A stretch of 64,000 nucleotides of DNA from Onchidella celtica (taxonomy: Eukaryota; Mollusca; Gastropoda; Systellommatophora; Onchidiidae): the NCBI GenBank assembly GCA_963931925.1, contig OZ007573.1:37604796-37668795 (forward strand), read 5' to 3'. The position numbers and the translations under genes were made by a program. Positions within the stretch are counted from its first letter, which is position 1, and every line of letters starts with the position of its first letter. The notes beneath the pieces are model-generated. The model did not search any database and had not been told where the DNA came from. It saw only the letters and a program-made list of their open reading frames with translations. Below are positions 44,101 through 55,358 of the stretch, piece after piece.

Positions 44101-44935
44101 TGTGAAGATTAACATTCAGTTCTATAGTGGAATAAGTAATAAAATTTTCAGTTTATTGATAAAAAATATTAAAAAATTCCCATCTACTGCCTTGTCTGTC
44201 GAGGATTCTCTCCTCCTGACAATGATGAGACTGCGCATGGGGAGTCCAAATAAGGATCTGAGTTTAAGATTTAGGGTCTCAATGCCCACAGTAACAAGTA
44301 TCATTGAAATGATGCTAGACATGCTATCTACAACTCTGAAGGATTTGATTGTTTGGCCAGAGCGTGACGTTATCCAGAGCAATGTGCCAGACAGCTTTCG
44401 GCCTAAATACAAGAAAGTTGTCTCAATAATTGACTGTTTCGAGATTTTCACTGACAGGCCTACAAATCTTACGGCAAAGGCTCAGTGCTGGAGTAATTAT
44501 AAACATTCTTCAACGATTAAATATTTGATCTCCATTACACCAGCTGGGGCTATTTCCTTCATATCAGAAGGCTGGGGAGGGAGAGTGTCTGACAAACAAA
44601 TTACAGTTGAGTCTGGGTACCTTTCCAAACTGCAACATGGGGATGAGGTAATGGCAGACTGTGGATTTACTATAGAAATTGAATGTGCAGCTCATGGTGC
44701 TCTACTGCACATCCCATCTTTCACACGTGGAAAGAAGCAGCTCAGTGGTAATGAATTAACTAAGTCACGAGAAATTGCTCGTCTTCGAATTCACGTTGAA
44801 CGGGTTATTGCAAGTTTGAGAAAATTCAGAATCCTGGCAAACAAATGTCCTCTCACACTGGTCAAGCAATTAGATACAATTGTTATTGTAATTGCTGCTC
44901 TTACAAATTTACAGAATGCAATAATTAAACAGTAG
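41125..44935 (+). pseudogene. THAP-DDE transposase of the ISL2EU element (three exons)
   Basis: Exon 1 41125-41327: MVGSCCVRGCANRV, FRIPSKPIEKRNAW, LWQPSKHDRVCSHHFESG, a C2CH THAP zinc finger (first Cys pair, Trp, Pro, CxxH). One extra T in the T7 run at 41188-41194 shifts the frame. Exon 2 41614-41841: RPHNDLAHPDYVPSKN, Arg-rich coil. Exon 3 43935-44935 is open and in phase: coiled coil (VEREVEIVQQQRKKLHERLE), helical region, then the DDE_4 core IIDCFEIF (Asp), VMADCGFTI (Asp) and HVERVIASL (Glu). All three acidic residues are present. THAP binds the element ends in related transposases. Intron 2 holds the antisense nuclease exon. Except for the homopolymer it could be intact. Confidence 0.88.
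42841..43158. repeat. Poly-G run, SINE-like fragment and 67-bp tandem pair at the nuclease 3' end
   Basis: A run of about 24 G at 42842-42865 is followed by a segment (42905-43024) with TGCTCTTTACGATTTCC and CACACGGGCCCTCCGA, resembling a dispersed invertebrate repeat, then two copies of a 67-bp unit starting TACTCGATCCTACCCCCC (43025 and 43092). Confidence 0.6.
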
Positions 44936-46513
44936 TCTGTATTCTACTCTGGGATAAAGTCTTGTAACCTACTGCTGTCCTCAGACTACCCCCAAAGTGA
45001 TACTTCTCATAACTCTACTTTGTCCGTGTTATTGATGTGAATGGTGCGGAGTGTAACAAGCATTCAGAATTACTAGTTTTAATATAGTATGATTATATAT
45101 ATAATGCAAATGTATTTTGTCTGCAGCTAGGAATGGAATGAAACTGTAAAACTCTAGGCATCATCATTGTAACTACATGTATATATAGATTGATCATGAA
45201 AGTTGCTAAACAATTTTACATACCTTCTTTTTGGATGCAGCATTCCACTTGCACAGTTCCTCAGTGGGTGCACTTTTGACAAGGCCTGCTCTTACTGCAA
45301 ATTCAACTTTGAACGCGATGGCCGCTGTGTGGCTACATGCTTTTCCATTTCTGAAGAATAAGAATGCGTATACATTATTTCATTTCAAATAGCTGATGTA
45401 TGCATGTAATGTATTTAGTTAATACACAGGATTAACATTACATTTCAGTACAGTGGTATCTACCCTGTAAAAAAAATAAAGGAAATTAGTAAATCAACTG
45501 ATAAAACTCTTATCAAGACACTTTTCTCACAACCATACCTAATAAGTTTATCATTGTTACTTAGGATGAACAAGGAGCAATGTAATTTGCTTTTAAAAGT
45601 AATGTCAACTATTTTGAAGTGTCTTTTACTTAAAAGTGTACTAATATTGGTTATTTACAGCATATATGAAAATAAACGTCTATTTTATTAAAAGTTAACA
45701 TCCGAATTTGTTTTTGTCAGTAATGTCACTGTGTGAAAGCAGGGAGTAAAAGTTTGGCAATTGTATGTCTCACATCTTCCTCAAAGATTTTGTTTATGTT
45801 GATTGGGACAAAAATTATATTTTTATTGAATTCTAACTTACTATTTTATATTCGATTGAACTTCTTGCATTCTCTAACGACAGCACTGGTTGCAGGTAAG
45901 GTTGTGCAATTCATTTAGTCTGCATATGTGAAGAATTGATGCTGTCGTTAGATAAAGCCATAAATTCTTACGTTAACTAATGACTATAGATCTACATACA
46001 ATGCACATTCTACAAATCTTCTCCACTAAAAATGCAGATATAAAAGATCTAAAACTCACCCTGCCATACAGGTGCAGTGGGCAGTGACGATCTCTGCCGT
46101 TTCTTTATTGACGACAAGGAAAGACTTGTATAGGACAGCCCTCTGTCCTTGTCGCTGGCTGGGTAGTACCTCTGCCCATAAAACCATATGTTTGCTTGCA
46201 GTTGCAGTCTCTTGGGCTGGTCCAGCACCAGGTGAAAATGTTTTAATAATTTGAACATGGATATTCACTGCGTAGTTATAGCCATCAAGGCTCTTGTTTG
46301 GCACAATGAATAGAGGTTTGTGCCATAAACAAAGTACTGAATGATGTCAAAATATGTTACATTAGGCCAGCTCTTCGGGTTACAAATCCAGGATGCTTCA
46401 GCAATGTCAAATGGATCTGGCAGTTTGCTGCCATCATCAAATGTTAGTTTCGAGAAGTACAGATTTCTATCAGCAGCACACAAAGTGTCAACATAACGGT
46501 CCGCCGTAGCCAT
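42898..46513 (-). pseudogene. SWIM zinc-finger / YqaJ-type nuclease of the ISL2EU element
   Basis: Minus strand, three exons. Exon 1 46513-46060: LPDPFDIAEASW, SWPNVTYFDIIQYFV, a frameshift near 46280, then VTAHCTCMAG at the donor GTGAGT. Exon 2 45350-45224: NGKACSHTAAIAF completes the SWIM finger (CxC..CxH); it ends KWNAASKK. Exon 3 from 43833: VQPAKLMDINFTKP, then the nuclease: RIGRITSSTIHKVYHC, GVDHEETARNEYAE, YLGAPPDGIVFSDCCGRGCLEIKCP, with the PD-(D/E)xK-type Asp, Glu and Lys. YqaJ proteins are lambda-exonuclease-like. After ~43170 the frame enters repeats (67-bp tandem, SINE-like), so the C-terminal end is replaced. The exon 2-3 intron contains the transposase's DDE exon. Confidence 0.87.
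44936..46059. other. Intronic and spacer DNA of the ISL2EU element
   Basis: Apart from the nuclease exon at 45224-45350, this stretch contains only AT-rich sequence. A short frame at 45733-45918 is hydrophobic by composition and has no motif. Confidence 0.6.
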
Positions 46514-47856
46514 TACGAATCTCTCACACTCACAAGAACAATAAAAAAAATAATCCACAAACTGATTACTTCACTTGTTCACTAAGGCAGGTCACTCAAA
46601 CTACACCTAGAATAGATAAATTTCTGTAAATACTAGGTCTAAACGCTAAAAACAGCTGTTGAAAAAAACAAAACGACCACTTAATTAGCACTAGCAGCCG
46701 CCGCATTCCACCATTTTGACCTTTCTGCCCACCAGTGTGTTATTGGGCGGGGCTAAAGTGTGTAGCGACACGGCCCAGTTTAACTGGCCTATACATTTCT
46801 AGTGACCTTACATTTGCCAAAATTTTTGATTTATTCAAAAGTACCGGTGAAGGGGATGGAATTTTGTATGAGCTGTATAGGCGCGTTTTTCATGAACGAA
46901 ACCTAAAATTTCATCACCCAAAGACAGATACGTGCGGTAATTTGTGAGATGTTTAGAAGTGCACCAGAGCCAAAGCCCCAAAACCTGCTGGATGAGTACC
47001 ATGAGCATGAGCAGGAGAAAGTCACACCTCGTCAACTCTTAGCTTCTTTTAGGGAGGAAGCGAAAAACAATTCAAAATTCAGAACAGCAATTTTTTACCT
47101 CCAGAAGTTATATATCTTCCACAATCAAACCGTGGAGAAATATTTTACAAAAGAAGACTTTCTTGTTTTAACTTTACTGTTTGTGACACTAACAGACAAG
47201 GACATTGGTTTTTTTGTTTTTTGACATGGGGGGATAGCATCTAGAGGTGCTAATGAGATAGCTTCATGCCTCTACTTATTTCTTAGGGCTGTTGACAAAG
47301 AAGGAGACGAAAGACTGGCACTTTTTTCAGACGGCTGCTCAGGCCAATATTAAAAATTCCATAATTCCCATAATGATGAGGGAGTTTCTTAAAAACTCAG
47401 TTTCACTGAATCAGATCACATTACATTTAAAAAAAAAAAACCATGGTCGAAGTGCAGGTGACTCAATGCATAGCGTGATTGAAACTGCTGTTCAAAAAGT
47501 GGAAACCATCACTATGCCAAGTGAGCTTGTAGGGATTATTAGATCGTCAGCTAAAAAAAAAAGCCCTATCGTGTAAAAGAGTTGGAAACAAAAGACATTA
47601 CTCTGATTGGAAGACACTAGCAGCTGCTACCTAGGTCCTACATGTAAGAAACGGCCTCTAGGCTGTATGTCGGGACTTACAAAGAAATTACTTTTTGTAT
47701 TTATACGAATTGTAAACTATGAAATATACATTGGTTTGTATTGAAATAATTGTAATTTGTACTCACTATCTTTTTTCTTTGAATTTTCTATGCTTTCTAG
47801 CTTGCAACTTGGAATAACACTAACATATATTTTACCCGTTTTCTTTCATTTTTCAG

Positions 47857-49048
47857 TCAAGGAATTGGAAGCAGAGGCGGGAGATATTCTAAATGTTGTT
47901 TATCCTAATGAAAGTGATTTCCTGTCATCCGGAGACGAATATTATACCTGAAGATGCTACAGACTCTGACAGTGAAATGGAAATGCCCTCTACTAGCAAA
48001 AAACTGAGGGTTCAGACATCAAACAAGAGGAGAAAAGAAGAGTCTGAAGATAGTTCAAGTGAAGATGATATTCCTTTATCAAGGGTTCAGGAAGAACATA
48101 GACAGCGTGCGATTTGTGGGGAAGAAGTGATCACCCTGATACTTGATGAGCCTATGTGCAAGCTGAAGACTGAGAAGGAGCTAAAAAAGGAGGGGAGAGG
48201 AAGCATGGACAGTTTGGTGGATTGTGACTCCAAGATGGTACGACAACAAGAGAGTGGATTTTATTTCATCATACATTGGAAACAGAGCCCATTGAAAATG
48301 TAACCAGATGGGACAAAAAAAATGAAAACTGCAGTGAAGTGCCCTGCCATAATTCACACATACAACAAACACATGAGAGGGATGGATCTGCTTGATTGTC
48401 TCACCGCTTTCTACAAAGCCAAAGTCAAAACTCGCCTGTGGTACATTTATTTGTTCTAGCACACCATCAACATGGCGGTAGTCACCAGCTGGCTGAGATA
48501 TCATAATCACTGCAGAATGCTACAGCAGCCCCAAGTCAAGCTATGTGACTTCCAGCAGTCGATTGCTGACAGTTTGGTGATAGTCGAAAGGTTGCCAGGG
48601 TGTCCAGCAGCTGGGAGTCCCCAACCTCTCCAAAGCTCCAGAACTCAAGAGATACCTCCAACTGTTGATACACGGCTTGATCTCGCGGATCATCCCCCCC
48701 CCCCCAATGTCGATCGGCAATGGTGCAAACACTCCGGTTCACTCTCAAAGACCTACATAATGTGTAGACAGTGCAGAGTTCATCTCTGTTTTAACAAGAA
48801 CAGAAACTGTTTTGAAGAATACCACACAAGAAAAACATAATAATTTTGTTCAATGCTTCCCACTGTGCCATATCTGGCACGTAATACTCAAATGCCCAAT
48901 GTGCCATATATGGCACACTCTGTAATTTCATAAATACAAGTTTTAGATGAAAACAACTTTTAAATTGTGTCATTGTACATCCTTTTGAACCTATTCTGTG
49001 AAAATGAAATTTTTCTGTCAAAGATTTCTATACCTGGGCACTAGAGGG
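47857..49048 (+). pseudogene. Internally deleted piggyBac element (piggyBac-2)
   Basis: An exon-like start after TTTCAG at 47856 encodes an acidic N terminus (GDILNVVYPNESDFLSSGDE, DATDSDSEMEMPSTSKK, EESEDSSSEDDIPLSR). It then jumps to ELKKEGRGSMDS and the C-terminal part VKCPAIIHTYNKHMRGMDLL (~48325-48390, the MGGVD-like third acid), and a Cys-rich tail CRQCRVHLCFNKNRNCF (~48760-48810). The central DDE region with the first two Asp is missing. The right terminus GGGCACTAGAGGG ends at 49048 next to TTAA (49049-49052). The left terminus was not found. Confidence 0.78.
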
Positions 49049-49107
49049 TTAAAAGAAATTCGGGATGATCATGTGGAAAAGTTCATTCACATAATCATGA
49101 TTATTGA

Positions 49108-49596
49108 TTGTACGTATGGGATTCCTTAGCTTTGAGAAAGTTTATCAGTATTCGATCGATGTCGTTTTACGGCTTCCTCAAACAAACAAAAGACGATGCC
49201 CTTATACCGAAAGTTGAATTAGCAATTAGATTTTTACCCCTCTCCCTCTTCACAAGCACAAAGCAGCGAAGGGAGAACACCCAAGAAAAAGATGAAGACG
49301 GGGCGTTTCTGGAGCCGTACTGTTACCGATTAAAGAAACTGCCCAAGGATGTGAAAGGTGTGGTGCAATTACAAATTGCACAGTTATTTTTTAACGCAGA
49401 GAACAGGCATCTACCACCCCAGCCAATCATGCCCCTGCCGCCACTGTCACAGCCAATGCAACCCCTTGAAACTCCAAGGCAGTTTCCAATGGATTGGCTT
49501 CGACCACAATTATACATCCCAAATACTCAGCAGCGTGCTCCCTATCTTGGCGAGACATCTGATGTTATTGCGTTAGCCATGAAAGAGTTGCAGTAA
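49108..49596 (+). pseudogene. Second exon of a BESS accessory protein (Harbinger-2)
   Basis: An open frame with DEDGAFLEPYCYRLKKLP followed by VVQLQIAQLFFNAENR, the BESS-type protein-interaction motif at the end of Harbinger MADF proteins, then a Pro-rich tail. The first exon (MADF domain) is missing because the sequence to the left is the piggyBac end. Only 120 bases separate it from the antisense transposase exon. Confidence 0.65.
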
Positions 49597-49719
49597 TGAT
49601 TCATTTTCTTTCATTTAATATGTTCACCTTATTTGCTTTAATAAAGAAATGTTGTATTTAAAAGTAAAATATCTCAACGTATACAATTTGTTGTTGTTGC
49701 TGTTGTTGTTGTCACTTAC

Positions 49720-50027
49720 CTTATGCAAAGTGCCAGTCGCTCCTTTGGACCAATCGCTTCTCTTGTTAGGTTTATTTTCGTCAGATGAGGTCCTATATGG
49801 AACAAAACTTGCCGTAGTTGTTCTCTGGTCAAGCGAAAATACTGATGGAATCGTTCTGAATCCAGTTCTAATTCTTTAACAAGATGGTGGTACACACCAA
49901 ACTTTTTCCTTTGTTGCAATATTTCATGAACCCACCACCTGTGTTGTCTTTTCCTGGTTCCCAAAGTTGCAATGTCTTCAAACTCCTCTTCCTGTTTCCT
50001 GACATATCTAGACAAGCAAGGAGCCAT
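49720..50027 (-). pseudogene. First exon of a Harbinger transposase (Harbinger-2)
   Basis: Minus strand from ATG 50027: MAPCLSRYVRKQEEEFEDIA, HRWWVHEILQQRKKFGVYHH, LDSERFHQYFRLTREQL, GPKERLALCIR, ending at a good donor GTAAGT in the same phase as Harbinger-1. The catalytic exon should lie to the left but is cut off before 49108. The exon is open throughout, so this copy may be younger than Harbinger-1. Confidence 0.8.
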
Positions 50028-51503
50028 AGTTCTATGAATACCAAACTGTGGTGTGCTCAGAACCAAAAAGGACAAACTGACGGATCACGAACATATATAT
50101 ACACGCACACATGGAAAAGGGCAATACGTGTTACGCATCACACATTGCACATTACGCATTACGTACACATGGAAACCTGGCTTTATTGTCTCTGCCAAAT
50201 TTTATTTATCATGTACATTGATCGTTTCTTTTAAGATTTAAAATGTTCTTACCAAATAAAAATAAATAATTAATGTTAAAAAGGAATTTGTATTCATTAA
50301 CTAAATCAGTATACAGAAGTGAATGAAAGTACAGCCTGTCTATTCTATGTTTGTATGGTCTAAGACTTTGCCAACTCCAAGGCAATGAGTGCACATTCCA
50401 CTCGCATACTGACTGACTTGATCTCGGCACAGGAAGATCTAGTCGCAAACTGCCCTTCTTCTACTGACATAGTGCCGGAGATCAAATTTACCTATTTATA
50501 CAAAATTGTCAGTTCTAAAACACAACATCAAATTTCAAACAGATTGAACCAGAAACAACTGAGTCGCAGCATTTTTAAATTTAAAAAATTTTCTCCGAGC
50601 CGTAACTCAGAACAGGTAAAAGTGATCTCCATCACTATGTGAGTGGAGCAACGAATTTGAAGGAACCTCAACCTTGCTGCAGAATCAGTAGTACAAGTAA
50701 TGCTACCCAGAGTAGGCCTATTATATATTCCAAAACAAAATTTATACTGCTTGAATTTAATGTAGGCCGAACAGTATCTTTCCGGCTAATTCAGATTCAA
50801 GTGATAGAACTTTTCTTATGGTGGCGCTTACATACTAGTCTTAGTAATAAGATCTACAGGCTAAAAAACATATTATATAAATTAACATTTTTCATCACCA
50901 TTATGACATTTTGTGTTTCGATTCAGCCATGCTTTCATACTACAATATAATCTACTTCTTGGCTCAGACACAGAGAATTGCAAGAGACAAATAGAAGACA
51001 AAAATAATGATCGTTATTACTGTTTATTCCATGCGACATGGGTAAAAATAACACCTATTTTCAGTAGAAAAGTGACTGCCTGCAAACCACTTAAGTACAC
51101 TAGCAAGCATTTCACTCAAGTCACTGGCAAAAATATGTCCGCAAACCACTTAAGTCAATTTTATACCATTGATGAGCAAATTATCAAATAAATGTGTTAG
51201 TAAAGTTTGAAAACTTTGCTAAAGGTCTGTTTCATCAACTTTTGCATGAAATTTATTCTGCCGTTAATCTTTACATCACTTTTTCATTGCTAGTGAAAAA
51301 GTGTTAAAATGGACTTAAGTGGTTTTGCTTGCAGCGCCGACAATATGACTATCTTAGTTATTGTTATACTTATTTCTTTGTTTACTACTCTGTTTATATT
51401 ACTACATTTAGCTTTTCTGACTCTCTCAGAGAGACGACAGAATTTAACAAACGTGATAGAAGTGCATGCATGCCCAAGTCATTTGTTTTAGTTGCTTGAA
51501 TAG
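50028..51503. other. Noncoding spacer
   Basis: No supported gene. It contains short ATTACGCATTACG repeats near 50130-50165 and an inverted repeat pair (GCAAACCACTTAAGT near 51082 and 51140; reverse complement near 51313-51330). Confidence 0.5.
51077..51334. repeat. Inverted repeats, possible MITE
   Basis: CTGCCTGCAAACCACTTAA at about 51077 faces CTTAAGTGGTTTTGCTTGCAG near 51314-51334 (about 20 of 24 bases pair). A second direct copy lies at 51137. No target duplication was confirmed. Confidence 0.4.
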
Positions 51504-53115
51504 ATGAGAAGAGGGTGCGAGAAAAGAGGGAGGGGGTACGGATACGTAAACAGCTGTACCGGTCCAAACTGACACCACAGAAAAAAAGACGCATAAATGA
51601 AAAGAAAAGGGCACAATATAATGACAAGAAATCTTATCAGACTGATTGTAAGAAGAGTAACCGAAAAGAAAAACTGTCCACTTCAACACAGGCTATAAAG
51701 AGACTAAAAAAACTTGTTGGAAAGGGAGACAGTCTTTACAGTTTTATGAACTTTAATAAAAGGAAGCTCTAGAACCTGAGGGTGAATACTTTGACCAAAC
51801 AACAGGAAGAATCAATGTTGTTGGCAGAGACCAAAACAAAGCGCAATCATCTGTAATGGGAGAATGCTGGAGGGATGATGAGAGAGATCCTATTTCAAAT
51901 CAAGGCGAGGAAGAAGTAGAAACTTTGGCGGAATCACTGGGAAGGAATGTAAATGAATCTATTGAGCTCTTGGTAGAGGAAAACACTCAACAGACAGAAC
52001 CTTTAGACATAGAGAATCAAAATGCACAGCAATCAACAGAATTTGAACGTCATACTATGGAGTGCCTTCGTCAGGAAGGGGACGAAATGGGACCCACATC
52101 CCACGAAGAAAATCAGTCGAAAAAGCCATCTGGTGGGGTAGAAGAGGAGGTTATAGAAGATGAAGTTGATGTTGTTGCAGCTATGGAGGAAATTCACAAA
52201 GAGCATGGCACTTGGAAGAAGAGGAAAGCTCACCCAGAAGCATGGAAAAGAGAGGTGAACAAGAAAAAGAGAGAAAGTGGTGAAGAGTATGAGGGGAGGA
52301 AGTACACCTCTAAGAAAGAGTTTGTCACGGAGAGTAAGCCTTCCCTAATGCTTGGTGATCGATGTGCCTGCAAAACTTCTTTCACAAAGTGTTCTGCACT
52401 GACTGAGGAAGACAGACAACACATTTCTGGAGATGTGTGGAGGCTGGATTGGGAGCAAGAAAAGAATTTTGTATCTGTAATGACCCACAAGAAGGTCGTC
52501 TCGAAAAGGACAACACAAGATGCGGACTCGTCCAGAAGATCGGACACAATTATTTACATGCTAAAGACAGTAAATGGACAGAGAATAAGAGTCTGCAAGA
52601 AGATGTTTTTGGCAACAACAGGACTCACAGACTATTTTGTAAGGACATGTACAGATGTGAAAGAAAACAACTCTGCCAGTAGTACATCTACCAACAAAAA
52701 GCCTGATGCAAGAAGATCAAGTGCCCTTCGCTTCCTCCATTCCCTGCCTGTAGTTCCATCATACTATTGCAATGAGGATTCAGTAAAACTCTACTTAGAG
52801 CCTACCTTTGGATCTAGTGCAGAAATTTTCCATCTCTACAAGGAATATTGATCCGAACATGGATTCCAAGCTGCAGGAAGAACGGTTTTCGTGGATGAGT
52901 TTGACAAAAACAATTATAGCATTTTCAAACCTCGAAAAGACCAATGCGATGACTGCACCCAATATGTTGCTGGAAACCGCTCTGAAGAACAAAATGCCTT
53001 GCATATTCTGGACAAGGACACATCTAGAAAGGAAATGGAGGCAGATATACTTCTGGCCAAGGAGAGTAATGGATTACTATGGATCTTCAGCAGGTTCTCC
53101 TGTGCCCTGCTTTAA

Positions 53116-55358
53116 CCCTTTGAACACTATTGCCCTGAACACCGGTCAAATTCTACGGCAATATATACACTATTAGCCGGTACAGCGGTCAGAAGGGTGA
53201 CACTGCATATTTGTGCTCCTGCGTCATCAAAAGTTGCATTTAATGGCCATTTTTTATTCCCATTTGTTAACAAAGAGAAACTAGAAGCCGGCGCCTAGTT
53301 TCGAGAGGTTTTTTATGAAATTTTCGTGATGAAACGAGCATTTGATGAACCCTCAACCCCGAGGGGTAAAGAGGGGTAAATCAGTATTACCAGCCCAAGC
53401 TGTTAGGGAGATGATTCTCGATTCGGAGGATGAAGAATTAGGTTTTGACAAATATTACCCAATGAACGATGTTGAAAGCGTGTCTGACAATGAATTAGAT
53501 AGAGATCTAGACCTAGACCAAGACATAGAAGTTGAAGAAGAGCCTAGACCTGGACCTAGTGGTGATGGTGGGCGTGTCCCAAGAAGGAGGTGTCGCCCTG
53601 AGCCTCTTGATTTCTTAGCAACAGGCTGGTACAAAACATTTTCGCCCATTGACACCACTTTTGATGATTCTCAGTGTGGGCCTCAAAACTTTCCTGATTA
53701 TCTGACAGCTAATAGTATGAGCTGGATTTTCTTTCTTTGTTTCTGGATGACGTGTTTTGGAACACCCTCTGCGAGGAAACCAACAGAAGGGCTGAGCAGG
53801 TGAAGACGGCAAAGCCTGGCTATCACTATGGAAAAATATGGAAGCCAGTCACTGTAGAAGAACTAAAGGCCTTCTTGGCCCTTCGACTGATCATGGAGAC
53901 AACAGTAATCAAACCAAAATATGAAAATTACTGGAACTCGGAGGGGACAAACTTTTTGATGCTTACTCCCGGATTCTCGACTGTCATGTCGCGCGACAGA
54001 TGGCTGTTAATTTGGACGTTCCTGCACTTCACTGACGAAGAGGATGATAACATCAACAAAGAGGACAAAATCTACAAAGTGAGGCATTTGATTGACAAAC
54101 TGCTGCCCAAATTTAGACACTTTTATAAATGTGACCAGTACTTGAGCTTGGACAAAGGAATGATTCCTACAAAAAACCGTTTAGGAATCAAGCAATACAT
54201 AAAAGATAAGCCCATCAAGTGGGGGATAAAATCATTTCTACTCACGGATGGCAAGACCGGTTACATTGTTGCCATGGAAATTTATACAGGGAGGGAGGAG
54301 GCTGTGAACAATGATGTAGGTGCAGTGGGCAATGTGGTTATTCGTCTACTGATGTCGGCAAACTACCACGATCAAAACTACGCTTTAGCCATGGATCGCT
54401 GGTACAATTCTTTGAGTTTGTTCCACATTTTGCACCCACAATATTGCATACTAGCTTTTGGAACAATTCTCACAAACAGAAAATATTTTCCCCAAACACT
54501 GAAAAAGCCCCCAAAAAATGGAACGTGGCAGTTCTGATTTTTTGTGCAGAGAAAATCTCTCATGCGCTGTCTGGCAAGACCGTAAACCGATTTCTTTCGC
54601 CTCCAATTTTCACAACTCCACTGACATTGACACAGCAGATAGGAGGAAAAAACATGGATCTGTTGTGACAGCTGACATCCCAGTTGTAGTCCAGGACTAT
54701 AATGGTTTTATGGGAGGCACAGACAAAAACGACCAGCTGACCCGCCTCAACAAAACTCGTCGTCACTACAGATGGCCTCGGCACCTTTTTGTGAAAATAG
54801 TAATGTGGGCATGCTACAATGCATTTGTGATCAAATCTTCATTTTTACTTCAAAACACACCAACTAGGAAAAAAGAACTTCAACACTTTCATTGAAAATA
54901 TTTGCAAGGCTCTTGTTGGCAATGTGCGAGTTAGTAGAGTGCAAAGCTAAGAATCATTCCAGCAGAATTGCCTCGTCACCTGGAAAACGTAGGCCAGCAC
55001 CACCCAGTATTTCCAGCAAATGCCAGCACCAACACAGTGTGTGCAGTCATGAGCCCTAACCCTGATACCAACTACAAAGATCGCCCCTTCAAGCATGTGA
55101 AAACCTCAATTCAGTGCACAGAATGCAAAGTTTTTTTTATGTACCACACAGGGCTCAACGTGCTGGACCGACTGGCATACCAAGGCCCAATACTGGAGAT
55201 AAATGGTAATAAAAACATTCTATAATACTCACATTTGCTCCATATCGACCAATGTTGTGTGTTTCCATCATTATATTACTATCTATGAAAATGGCAATTT
55301 TGGGCTGGGGGACCAGGGACAGGGGTTCATAAGGACAGGAGGACCAGTGTTCAAAGGG
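53116..55358 (+). mobile_element. piggyBac transposon (piggyBac-1)
   Basis: 2243 bp with perfect 13-bp terminal inverted repeats CCCTTTGAACACT (53116-53128; right end AGTGTTCAAAGGG at 55346-55358) and TTAA on both sides (53112-53115, 55359-55362). It encodes a frameshifted piggyBac transposase and interrupts gene E. Removal of the element with one TTAA joins the two halves of gene E. Confidence 0.93.
53329..55225 (+). pseudogene. piggyBac transposase, frameshifted
   Basis: ATG 53329 (MKRAFDEPSTPRG). An exact 10-bp tandem duplication GAGGGGTAAA (53361-53380) causes the first frameshift. The acidic N terminus (ILDSEDEELG, DLDLDQDIEVEEE) ends at a second frameshift near 53730. The DDE_Tnp_1_7 core is open at 53737-54537: WKPVTVEELKAFLALRLIM, PGFSTVMSRDRWLLIWTFLH, YLSLDKGMIPTKNR (first Asp), LAMDRWYNSLSLF (second Asp). 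A frameshift near 54530 precedes QDYNGFMGGTDKNDQL (third Asp). After another break near 54890 the Cys-rich tail follows (QCTECKVFFMYH, ~55110). Catalytic positions remain but at least four frameshifts inactivate it. Confidence 0.92.

Larger units (their letters stand above)
41035..46797. mobile_element. ISL2EU-type DNA transposon with THAP transposase and SWIM-YqaJ nuclease
   Basis: About 5.8 kb between two halves of gene D. Imperfect terminal inverted repeats share TAGGCCAGT(G/T)AAA and GGGC (left ~41049-41070, right ~46772-46796 reversed). The repeated TCTAG at each junction may be the target duplication, but the exact ends are uncertain by a few bases. A THAP-DDE_4 transposase on one strand and a YqaJ-type nuclease on the other is the gene set known for ISL2EU elements. 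Exons of the two genes are interlocked. Confidence 0.82.
40765..47640 (+). pseudogene. Transposase-like gene D (second family), split by ISL2EU element
   Basis: Left part 40765-41034: ICKQMFIGTLSIS, RFVRTTMEKL, GVLESENRGGRVISRW, KKHLDCFPRMESHYCRANS. Right part 46798-47640: SDLTFAKIFDLF, ELYRRVFHERNLKFHHPKTD (Cys pair), LDEYHEHEQEK, EIASCLYLFLRAVDKEGD, LFSDGCSGQY (~47320) and HGRSAGDSMHSVIETAVQ (~47450), TMPSELVGIIRSS. The SDGC..QY and HG..xDS pattern looks like acidic catalytic motifs of a DDE-type transposase; the family is common in invertebrate genomes but I cannot name it with confidence. It has frameshifts throughout, and the N terminus is missing at the Gypsy-3 boundary. Gene E (51504) is a second copy. 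Confidence 0.7.

Noticed and set aside
50641-51191. Several 90-100-codon open frames
   Set aside because: No motifs, AT-rich composition and mutual overlap; treated as noncoding.
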